Source: Lobulomyces angularis (Eukaryota; Chytridiomycota; Chytridiomycetes; Lobulomycetales; Lobulomycetaceae). From it: a DNA stretch of 64,000 bases. This document shows, one piece after another, positions 52,001 through 61,338 of this stretch (its first letter is position 1; each line of letters opens with the position of its first letter). Below the pieces are notes generated by a model. That model did no database searches. It was given only the letters and a program-made list of their open reading frames with translations, and was not told the origin of the DNA. Made by a program: the position numbers and the translations under genes. The stretch lies in assembly GCA_027604685.1 (NCBI GenBank), contig JADHYX010000004.1:9606-73605 (forward strand). Reading direction: 5' to 3'.

Positions 52001-54976
52001 CTAAATCAATTTCTTCTCCCGGTGGAATGCAATAATCTGGTGGATCAACCACAAAAACAGAGTACTCGCTTACAATAGAACAAGCTAATTTAGCTGGAAT
52101 AGGTGAATCATTTTTTAATTTTATTGACATTGGCACATCTTTCAAGACTGGAATTTTTCCAAAATTAAGTTCATTACACATAATTACAACGTTGGGACCA
52201 AATCCAATTCCATTTATGTCTACAACAAAGGGGTGCTCGGAACCAAAAATTTTAATGAAAATTGGGAATTTTACTACTCCTAAGCGCTTCACTTTAAATT
52301 CCACTTCAATCTTATGGATGGATTTTGGAGAAATTACACCAGAGCTGTTTTTTGAAAAATATGAATAGATAGTTTGGGCATTTTCGTCTTGATTCAGTAA
52401 GTTGTATCTCACAGGTAAATCCGTTTCATTTGCTAACTCAATAAATTGGTGGTATGGATAATTCATGTAGCAGCCACCAAAATCTAACGTAGGAGTTTTC
52501 ACTAAAACCTTTTACAAAATTGTCATAAGAACGAAAAATAATTTAATTTACCTCTGAAACGATGCTTTTCGCATTTATATCTATTCTAAACATATCTTGT
52601 CCAACCGATTCAACATCTACTATTAAGCAACTATTGTAAGTGCCTACAAGCATTGGTCTAAAATCAACTTGAATTTTCTGTAAACCCATAGCTGGAATGG
52701 ATCCACAAACTGGTGTTATGACAAACTCCGTACCACCTTCGTCAATTTCAGGAATTCGTAAATGAAACATCATTGGTATTTTACTAGTATTAATTAAATT
52801 GAATGTTTTTGTTGTCAAAAATCCATATGCCAAATTTCCAAAATCTAAAGAAGGAATATCGAAATTAAAAGTTGGCCCGACTACACTACCCTTAGCAGTA
52901 AATACAAGTGGATCTGCAGAACCCTAATAATGCAGTTTAGTGTTGGAATTTTTATTTATGCCAATTCCTCCGTTACCTCCATTAATAATAGAAATTCTTC
53001 TGAAAACTCTCCTAATATATCAGAGCAAAAAGTAATTTCATGCAAACTTTGTTCTCCAACTTTCAATATTCCTTTGTTTGGTTGGAATTTGAATTTCGAA
53101 CTAAATAAAGATTTAGAATCTGAAAGACTATAGTGAATATCAATATCTCCCAAATTCTCCATTGAAACCTAAAAAATTTACAGTTGGTTTGAAAATTTTT
53201 TAAGAGTACGTACTTGATAACGGTGTATAGTATTAATAAAAATGTCTTCCATATCCATTACATCAAAGGAAAATTTTGCTTTTGGCCCAACTGCTTCTCC
53301 CTATAAAATTAATAATCAACTGTTTTAATTAAAATCCACTTACTGTTAAAATTAATGGTAGTCGTGTTTCACGACCAGAAACTTCACAAAATACAGTTTT
53401 TGTATGTGACCCAGATACAGTTGGTTGAAAAACAATAGTTATTTCCACTGCTGAATTTGGCCAAATACTTCCTAAAGTTGTTTTAAAAAAAATACCTAAA
53501 AATTGCCTTTATATTTACCTTGTATTGGTTCAACAGAAAATGTCCCGTCACTAAACAGATAATTTTCATTTTCGATTTCTCTTGCTTTATTCTAAAATTA
53601 AATTGTTACCGTCATTATATCCTTTACAGTCTAACATACCTTTTGCTTCTGTTTCAGTACAGAAATATCATATAAAGTGGAACCATTATCTAACTGACAC
53701 TACAGCAATAAAAGGAAAGTTAAACCAACTTATTTTAAAGTATACCAGTTTTAACTTCGTACTTTCTTCTTCATCACGTTTTTCTAGTTCTAACTGGAGT
53801 TGCCTTCTATGCTGATTTTCTTCCATATCGTTGGCAAACATTTTCCACTCAAACTTGGCCTACATATTTAATTAACGCTATATTATTATGCTATGTTTTA
53901 CCATTATATCACTTCTATTATGAATTTTAATTGTTTTTGTTGATGTAAGGGTAATGTATGTGTTAGATAATCGTAATGTGTGCATTTCCAATCTAATATT
54001 GGCATCCTCTGCGGTTCCCACAAGTTTTATCTTATTTTTTTCTCCTGTATCATACTCTAGAATCATTTCCGAAGTATAGCTTCCTGTATTCTATTAAAAA
54101 ACGTTTAATTTTCAGTAAATATTTATATGTGAGCAGTACAATGGGGCGGAATTCGATATCAACTTGCATTATATCAGAATTTTCTAAATAAGCATTTGGT
54201 GGTGAGGGGTAAAACGGAGGAGAAACATTTAAAGTATATTTTGCAGCTTTATTTCCGATATTCCTCACCAATAGAGTCTTTGAAGTTGTATAGCGAACTG
54301 GGCAATCAGTATATGAAACTTCATCAGGAAAATCCAGCACAGCTGTTCCATTACAAATTGAACACATTAAATTTACATGTTTAAGTTACCTCTGGCTCCA
54401 ATAGCTTTGATAGGGACCAAGAATTTTTCTCGATCAGTTATACATACCAAATTATAATGATAATCGCAGCATTCCTCTGGCCTAAAGCTTAAAATAAAGG
54501 AAATATCCATCCCTGGAGCAACTCTTCCTGAATTTAAAGAGTTATTATTTTGACCTGAAATAGAAAATTGTTGATGATCTATCTTTTCTATTTTTATGCG
54601 CCTGGGTACCTAAAGAAAGACAGGTAATAAAATTTTTTTTTTTTTTTTTAATTTCTACATTGTCGTTATTGCGAAAAACTATTGTGACATCGTATGTTTG
54701 AAAGGGTTCGAACGCTTGCAATAAAATTTGTTTTGGGTTCGCTTCAAAAATTGGAGTATCAATTGAAACTGAAAATTTTTTGTGTGCTAGTTCTGATTCG
54801 AATAAGGCTAACTCCACAATTTTGGATTTATAAGGTAAGAGCGCATATTGATTCATTCTTTCAAACATATTCAATCCCCTCTCTTTAATGTAGTCCGATG
54901 GTCGTAAAATATGGACCATATTTGATAAAGATTCACCAGATTCAATTTCCTCACTTCTAATTTCGTTTTTTTCCAT
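40039..54976 (-). CDS. HYDIN: HYDIN, axonemal central-pair protein
   Basis: Giant gene of roughly 4,600-4,800 residues in about 25 exons with short introns. The start (ATG at 54,976, MEKNEIRSEE) leads into sequence collinear with animal HYDIN: VTIVFRNNDNVPRRIKI, DREKFLVPIKAIGARAVLDF, CPVRYTTSKTLLVRNIGNKA, EYDTGEKNKIKLVG and TIKIHNRSDIMAKFEW. Repeated ASH/MSP-type Ig-like modules (DFG or NFG followed by strand-rich repeats) run throughout. Near 48,950 an adenylate-kinase-like insert begins with an intact P-loop, HGPPYSGKTTQAKK, followed by the charged HYDIN linker DEEYDEMDEEEMDLYDSA (48,320). The C-terminus ends GKISWVYYLKT. HYDIN builds the C2b projection of the central pair and is needed for flagellar bending. 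No internal frame breaks were found at the junctions I checked. Its presence implies a motile flagellated stage. Confidence 0.95.
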
Positions 54977-55979
54977 TTTATTAACAAAATATTTCTTCTG
55001 ATTCTATAAAAAACCATAAATGATTTAATGAAAATTAAAAAATATCTCTTATACTTCTTGATGGAAGAAATTTGTATTTTCCAACTTTTTTCCATTATCA
55101 GTTGAATTTTGTATTTGCATTTAAACAAAGTTAAAAAAAATTCGGAGTTTGAAACATTTAAAAGGAAATTTAATAAACTAATCTCGCTTATCTTCATATA
55201 TATTTATAAATTTAATTTTCTTTTTGTAATGTACATTTATCACCATATTGCAAAAGTACATTAAACTATTCTGCTGTGGGTATGAATTTAATTGCGTCAA
55301 TAGCTTGGCTATTTTTTCTTAAGAACCAAAATCTAAAATGATCATCTGTTTAGAAAATAGCAATGGGAAAGGTTGTTTTGAAAAGGCTCTAATTAATTCA
55401 AAGACAAATTTAAAATATTTTGAGATCCTCACTATTGCTAGTAGCACCAATTAATTTTAAGATATTAACTATTACTTAAATTTATGTTATTTAATTTAAA
55501 GTTGCAACAGCATCACAGTCTACATGTTTCTTAATTATGTGTCAATTTCCAGCAATTTCTCACAATCTGTGTTTACGCAACAAAGCAGTTCTTAAACTTG
55601 CAATTTCCTATCTTTTTAACTTACAGTAAAACGTTGAATTGCTGTTTTTATTTCCACATCTACACATCTCTACGAAAATTGGAGACAAACTTGAAGAGAA
55701 AATTAAAAGAACCTGGAAAACTTAGATTGTTTACAATCATTATTAAACACTAAGAAGTTATTTGATAGTATAGTCAAATTAGAAGCATTTGAATTGTATT
55801 TGACAATAATTTAATTCTTTCACAATTAAAATTAACAAATATTTGTCCTCCAATTTTCATTCAAGTATAATTTGTGTAACAGAAATCAATTGGTGCAAAC
55901 CAAGCATTTTCCAAGTGGTGCAATGATCTACAAAACTAAAATTCAAAGATCTTAAAAACATTTTTTTTTTTTTAATTCA
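54977..55979. other. Intergenic, no gene seen
   Basis: About 1 kb upstream of HYDIN, likely with its promoter. A minus-strand open frame at 54,871-55,197 overlaps the HYDIN start out of frame and looks like noise. Nothing else recognised. Confidence 0.5.
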
Positions 55980-57090
55980 TACCTTTCGCTCTGCTTCGCA
56001 GACTTCAAAACACTCGCAAAAACCTTCTTCGGAACATTCTTGGCGTAATCGTTTCACATAAACTGCACAACCAAATAAACCTTTCTAAATCCACCACCAG
56101 CGTTTTTAAAAAATTCAATTAGATTTAATAATTTGATTGTATACCTATAGGTTTTTGATTATTAATTAGAAAAAGCTGGCCCTGCATGTGACGAATCAAA
56201 TGGTGGTTTTCATAAATCAGTAAGTCTGAGTCTTTGCTAATAACAATCCCATCACCCTTTTGTCCAATAAAAATATCTGCTTCAAATTCAGTTACTTAAA
56301 TAATCAGTAAATATTTACAATATGGTAGTATCTCCACAACAAGCTTTTTTTTTATAAAAAATTTCCTTTGTTGATTAAAATAATAAAATTTTTTTCTTTG
56401 TTGTAAAAGGAAGTCACTATGACTCTAATATTCTGCGCCCTTGGCAGAGCTTTTACTCAACTTGATTTTCAATTTTTATTTTCTATTTTTCTTTTTTGGA
56501 TGATGAGCGAACTTTTTTTTTTTATCATATTTGGTAGATGAGTAACAAGGCGATTTTTAGGCGACCAATAGTGCAGTTTAAATTGTAATAGTTGATTTGA
56601 ATTCTTCTGTAACTAATATTGTTTGTTTTAGTATTAGTTAGCCTGCTGATCTTTTTAACTTTAAGAATTGAAATGGAATTGAATACCAAGAGGCATGGGT
56701 CACACTTACTTATTTAATTGTAAGTAAATTTAATTTTTTTTTAAAGTTTCAACTTTTGTTTAGATGTTTGTGCAGTTTCATTGTGTTGTGGAATATCAAC
56801 TCTTTATAGTTGCTGCCCAGTATTTTTTTTTTTAGAGGATCAACTTTTGTTTTAGATTTTTGTGCAAAATTTATATGCCTTTTTGCATATAAAATTTTAA
56901 AATGAAGTATTCAATCAAGCAACTCATCAAAATTTGATTTAACATAAAAAATTTCACCGCTATTATAGCATTGTATTCCTATAATTTCAATAGTTTGTTC
57001 ATTTAATAAAAGACTTACAACTTGATCAGTATTGTATTCTACTTGTTATAATATGTAAGTAGCGCCAGTTGCTGCGTATTTAACACCCCT
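55980..57090 (-). pseudogene. Broken PIN/XPG-I-like nuclease-domain gene
   Basis: On the minus strand, 56,150-56,297 encodes VTEFEADIFIGQKGDGIVIS followed by KDSDLLIYENH. This is the EAD...SxDSDLLxY pattern of the XPG-I/PIN nuclease active site, where the acidic residues bind metal. A second coding-like piece (55,985-56,085, CAVYVKRLRQECSEEGFCEC) follows after a possible intron. Upstream, a minus-strand frame is open from about 57,090 to 56,745 (VEYNTDQVVSLLLNEQTIEI, then EIFYVKSNFDELLD) except for one in-frame TGA at 56,911-56,913. Further upstream sequence that would complete a PIN domain is not seen. I infer a decayed gene, or fragments of two, from a lineage-specific PIN-like family. A functional short gene cannot be excluded. 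Confidence 0.4.
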
Positions 57091-57293
57091 TTTTTATCCT
57101 CATCAATATAAAAATTTTTGTTAATAAAAAAAAAAAACAAAAAAAACAAATACCTAATTTGAGAATAGAAATAAATATATTTGAAACAAGCAACTTACAT
57201 TAAAACTGTTAAAAGAAATACAAATTGAAAAAAAATAAAAAAAGAGAAAACACAATAATGATTAATAAAAAAAAAAAAATTTTAAATGTGAAA

Positions 57294-58575
57294 TTAATGC
57301 AAGTGCTCTTTAAGATCCTTCAAGCCTAACTTGGCTTGGATACCGTAACTTCCATCTTTACAAATGGGTTTCCAAATCCAGTTAAAACATCCAGCTTGTA
57401 TTTTTCTAATTGCCAAATCCTTAATTATAAATCTTCTTCTAGCTCTTCTTTGTATTCTCTTAACTGCTTTATATTTAAAAAATATATAAGAAAAATCATC
57501 TATTGTAAAATTTGAATTAAACATTTCAACATCATCTAGATATTTAAGAGGATTTTCTTTAAAATCAAATTTAGTTAATGAATCCGGTAAGTTTTCAATT
57601 TTTGTAATTTGATTATCATAAAAATCTACTTCAGATAAGGAGACAGGTAAGTTTTCAATTTTTGTAATTTTATTTTCTCTGCAAATAAATTTAGATAAGT
57701 GAGTTGGTAAGTTTTCAATCTTTGTAATTTGATTATAACTACAATCAAACCGAGTTAAAAAAGCAGGTAAGTTTTCAATTTTTGTAATTTCATTGTAAAT
57801 ACATTCAAAATGAGTTAAAGTTGCTGGCAAGTTTTCAATAATTTTAATTTCATTATAACTACAAATAAACTTTGTTAATGAATCCGGTAAATTTTCAATT
57901 TTTGAAATTTGGTTTTGACCGCAATCAAAATGAGTTACTGAAGCAGGTAAGTTTTCAATTATTGTAATAGAATTAATATTGCAATTAAATTTAGTAAGAG
58001 TGCTTGGTAAGTTTTCAATTTTTGTAATTTGATTTCTACAGCAATAAAATTGAATTAAAGAATTAGGCAAGTTTTCAATTTTTGGAATTTTTTTATTCCA
58101 CCCACAATTAAATTCAATCAATGAATTCGGTAAGTTCTCAATTTTTGTAATTTTATTATCATAACAGTTAAATATAGTTAGTGAATCAGGTAGGTTTTCA
58201 ATTTTTGTAATTTGATTCCATGCCAAATCCAGATGTGTTAATGAATCAGATAAATTTTCAATTTTAGTAATTTGATTTCGACCGCAATAAAACTTAGCTA
58301 ATGAAGGAGGTAAGTTCTCAATTTTTGAAATCTCATTTTGACTGCTAATAAAAATAATAAGTGAATTTGGTAGGTTTTCGATTTTTGTGATTTCATTATT
58401 ATGGCAATCAAAGTGAGTTAAGGAATCAGGTAAATTTTCAATTTTTGTCAAATACTTTCCAGTCAAATTCTAAAAATTAATTAAATAATAAGATACACAT
58501 GGAAGAGAAGGATGATGTTACCAAATACTTAATGCTTGAAGTTTCACCAGTTCCGTTTCCTGTATTGTTAAGCAT
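57294..58575 (-). CDS. Leucine-rich repeat protein with IQ-like basic segment and giant-virus-like tail
   Basis: Two exons: 58,522-58,575 (MLNNTGNGTGETSSIKYL) and 57,294-58,469, joined across a 52-nt intron (58,470-58,521). About 409 residues. The body is 15 consecutive LRR units of 20 residues (one of 21), consensus ITKIENLPDSLTKFDCxxNx. This short LRR type is like those of YopM/IpaH and of several protist and giant-virus proteins. After the repeats, KAVKRIQRRARRRFI looks like an IQ (calmodulin-binding) motif. It is followed by AIRKIQAGCFNWIWKPICKD and GSYGIQAKLGLKDL, a W-x-W-K-P-x-C-K-D-G tail that I associate from memory with LRR/FNIP-type proteins of giant viruses and their hosts. No signal peptide or membrane helix, so probably cytosolic. 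Its repeats are also similar at DNA level, suggesting recent expansion. Function unknown. Confidence 0.8.
57560..58465 (-). repeat. 60-bp tandem coding repeat (LRR array)
   Basis: Fifteen direct repeats of about 60 bp make up the LRR coding region. The plus-strand string AAGTTTTCAATTTTTGTAAT recurs at nearly every period with few substitutions, while the variable half of each unit changes more. One unit, near 58,090, is one codon longer. Confidence 0.9.
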
Positions 58576-58641
58576 TTTGAATGAGAACACTATATTTCTA
58601 TTAAAGTAAAGTTTTGAATTTTGAGTGTTTAAAGAGGCGTC

Positions 58642-58671
58642 AAAAGCATAAAAAGCATAAAAAGCATAAAG
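58642..58671. repeat. 10-bp tandem repeat, about 3 copies
   Basis: The unit AAAAGCATAA is repeated three times without interruption just upstream of the LRR gene start. Likely a simple replication-slippage repeat. Confidence 0.8.
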
Positions 58672-58990
58672 ATACAGTTAAAGAATTTTTTTGGTCGTTA
58701 CTTAAACTGAATAATTTCAGTAAATTTTAAAACGTCTAATTTTTTAAAATAAAATGTTTATTTTAAAGAAAAATTAATCATAATATGTTATAAAAATCTC
58801 TCTTTTTTTTTTTTGTGTGTTTTTTAATTTTTTAAAAATAAATATTTAGAAATTTTAATTATTATTATTAAAATTAAAATTAAAAATAAAAATAAAAATA
58901 AAAAACAAAATTTATTTATTATTCTTTTTTTTATATTTTGCTTCATCTATTTCTTATTATTCCAATTTTTTTTTTTTTTTTTTTTGGTTC
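58672..58990. other. AT-rich intergenic with A/T runs
   Basis: Dominated by T runs and A4T-type microsatellite (58,860-58,905). No gene recognised. Confidence 0.5.
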
Positions 58991-59298
58991 CTAATCAACT
59001 AACTCCTGTTTTTTGGCTTTCCAAAATGTAAAGGAAGCAAGCAATACCATAAATCCTACTATTTCAAAAAACCAGTTTAGAGAATCCTCGTCTAAAAAAT
59101 TAAATAACTTTTTTTTTTTTTTTTTCTCTTTGTAAATATTTTTTCTTTTTTCTCTTTGATTTTTTTTTTATATTCATCTTCACAAATTTTTAATTTGTGA
59201 TTTTTCTGTAACCAGATGGTACATAAGAAGCACACAACGTATTGTGTACTAATAACTCATTAAAATAACGTAATCGAATAATAAATGGATGAAAATGT
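58991..59298 (-). CDS. Possible 3' exons of an unidentified membrane protein
   Basis: Two minus-strand segments join in phase: 59,213-59,298 (HFHPFIIRLRYFNELLVHNT then LCASYVPS) and 58,991-59,091 (DEDSLNWFFEIVGFMVLLAS, ending KKQELVD and TAG). The second contains one hydrophobic helix followed by a basic end. The intervening intron would be 121 nt with a weak donor (GTTACA), longer than others here. An acceptor-like CTAATTACAG precedes the first segment, but I could not extend the frame upstream without stops. I do not recognise the protein. It may be a remnant. Confidence 0.25.
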
Positions 59299-59356
59299 CT
59301 GTAATTAGGATTGTTTGCATGTATTTTAATTTATATACATTGTGATAAGGTATTAG

Positions 59357-61030
59357 ATGAGTTATGAAATAGAGGAAATAGTTGTAACTTATCTGCAAAA
59401 TTTCAGTTTAGAATCCTTAATTCCTGTCAAAATTGAAAAAGTTCTGGGAAAATCTATAAAAGTACATTACAATCTACACCAAATTAACCTTAATCAAACA
59501 ATATCTGAAAAATATCCAGTAGGAAGTCTATTGCAAAACTGATACAAAATTCTTTTTTAGCTGGTAAGAAATATTTTATTTTTAAAAAATTCTACCAATA
59601 AAAATCCGGTTTACACCAAATTTTACACCTTTAGATCAGCAAACTTTTTATTATAAAACACATGATCAATTGACTCCTTTTATTTTTTTCAATCCGGTTG
59701 TTTCAAATTGGATATTAAATTAAGTCGCGGTGTGATAATGGCATTATCAACAAGCTCCTGTTAGTCTGTTATATTTACAGATTGGAAAAAAGCATCTAAG
59801 ATAAATTGCAAATAGGCTTTAGAATTACAAAGATTGATTTTAATTTTGAAGATTTTAAGAAAAAGGAAATCAGTTTAGTGTAAAGTACTGAAGAGGACGA
59901 GAATTAAGAAGAGGGTGAAGACGACAGCGAAATTTCTGGAGGACGTTAATAACTATAATGCTATAAAAAATTAAAAACGGAAGCTCCTCCACAAACTAGT
60001 TGCGTGCAACATTGGACCAGTCTATGAAAAAAATTAAGCAGTACCAAAATTTTCCTAGTTGGTATTTGCATGAAAACTTTATTCAGATTGATCTAGTGAA
60101 ATTTGATTCTGTGTTAATAAATTTAGATTTGGAACAGAAATTATATCAATTTTTACTAAAATAAGAATAGAAACTACTGCCAGAATCATACCAATACTCA
60201 AAAAAAGGGTATTATTTTCAAAAAAATAAGACCAATAAGTTACTTGGATAAAAGTTAATTTAGCAATAATAATTTTAAAGGTTAAAAAAATTTTTTTTCA
60301 ACGGTATCATAATGCTTTTAATTTAACTCCTGGCGGGAGACACAGAATGGTTCGTTCTTAAATTGTTTTTTTTTTACCTCAACTTTAAACTTTTTTTAGA
60401 GTAATTAATTTCTTTTTGGTGCCTTAATTACAGACAGAACGATAATAATTTACTGGAAACTATAGAGCAACGCTGCTTTCAATTAAAAGATGTTGTAGGA
60501 GAATTTTTTATTGATTTTAAATATTTCGTGAAAACACTTAAAAAAGAAAATACGAATGAAGAAAGAGCCCAATTGGAGGAGGAGGGAGAATTATATATGG
60601 GAAACCACTTAAACGTGTACGAATTTTCTGATTGGGGGGAACACAGGAAAGGGTGGAAGTAGATGTTCCTTTAAATGATAATATTAAAAATCTAAATTAA
60701 TCAAAATGAGAAACTTTAAAAATCTTAATTAATCAAAATGAGAAACTTTAAAATTCTTAATTAATCAAAATGAGAAACTTTAAAAATGTTAATCAATCAA
60801 AATGAGAAACTTTAAAAATAATAATCTATTAAAGAATAAAAAAAAGAAAATTATCTCCTTTGCAAGCAATGCTGTGGAATGTAATTAATTGTCCAGTGCC
60901 AAGAGTTGAATACATTTTGTCTCGCTGGAACGTTTTTTTTGTTTTCAATCATTTTTAACCTTGAGTGTCAGTTAAAGGAATTTTTTAAACAAATTGACCA
61001 CAGTTTTACACAAAGCAAGGACTCACAATA
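59357..61030 (+). pseudogene. Decayed multi-segment gene of unknown family
   Basis: A series of coding-like plus-strand pieces separated by stops and frame changes. They include 59,357-59,542 (MSYEIEEIVVTYLQNFSLES), about 60,020-60,165 (MKKIKQYQNFPSWYLHENFI), about 60,435-60,660 (LLETIEQRCFQLKDVVGEFF then YFVKTLKKENTNEERAQLEE), about 60,855-60,960 (SPLQAMLWNVINCPVPRVEY) and 60,960-61,030 (FKQIDHSFTQSKDS). The amino-acid composition is protein-like and unlike random AT-rich translation. I cannot name the family. It may be the C-terminal portion of the same kind of PIN-like gene seen on the other strand at 56 kb. A 32-bp tandem repeat sits inside it. Some gaps could be real introns, so a functional gene is not fully excluded. 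Confidence 0.4.
60690..60828. repeat. 32-bp tandem repeat, four copies
   Basis: The core TCAAAATGAGAAACTTTAAA starts at 60,701, 60,733, 60,765 and 60,797, a strict 32-bp period. The copies differ at only a few positions in the linker. It lies between two coding-like pieces of the decayed gene. Confidence 0.92.
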
Positions 61031-61338
61031 GCAATCCAATTTTAAAAAAGGAAAAAAATGTTCTGTAGAGTTAATTTATGAGTAGGAGAATACTTTATAA
61101 TTTTTGGGCATTTTTAAACATAAGTGTGTTATTTAGGAAAACACATAGTAGCAATTTGCGAAGGTTAATATAGGATTGAGTAATTTTTATGAGGGTATTT
61201 GTTTCACTTATATAATAAATTTATAATAGTTTCACAGTTAGAAATGTTCTGAAATATTGACTTGATACATTTTTTATTTACAAAAAAAGTAGCAAAAATT
61301 TTTATACAGTGTAAATTAGTTGATCATAAAGAAATTAA

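Noticed and set aside
54871..55197. Minus-strand frame overlapping the HYDIN start
   Set aside because: Out of frame with HYDIN, low complexity, no domain.
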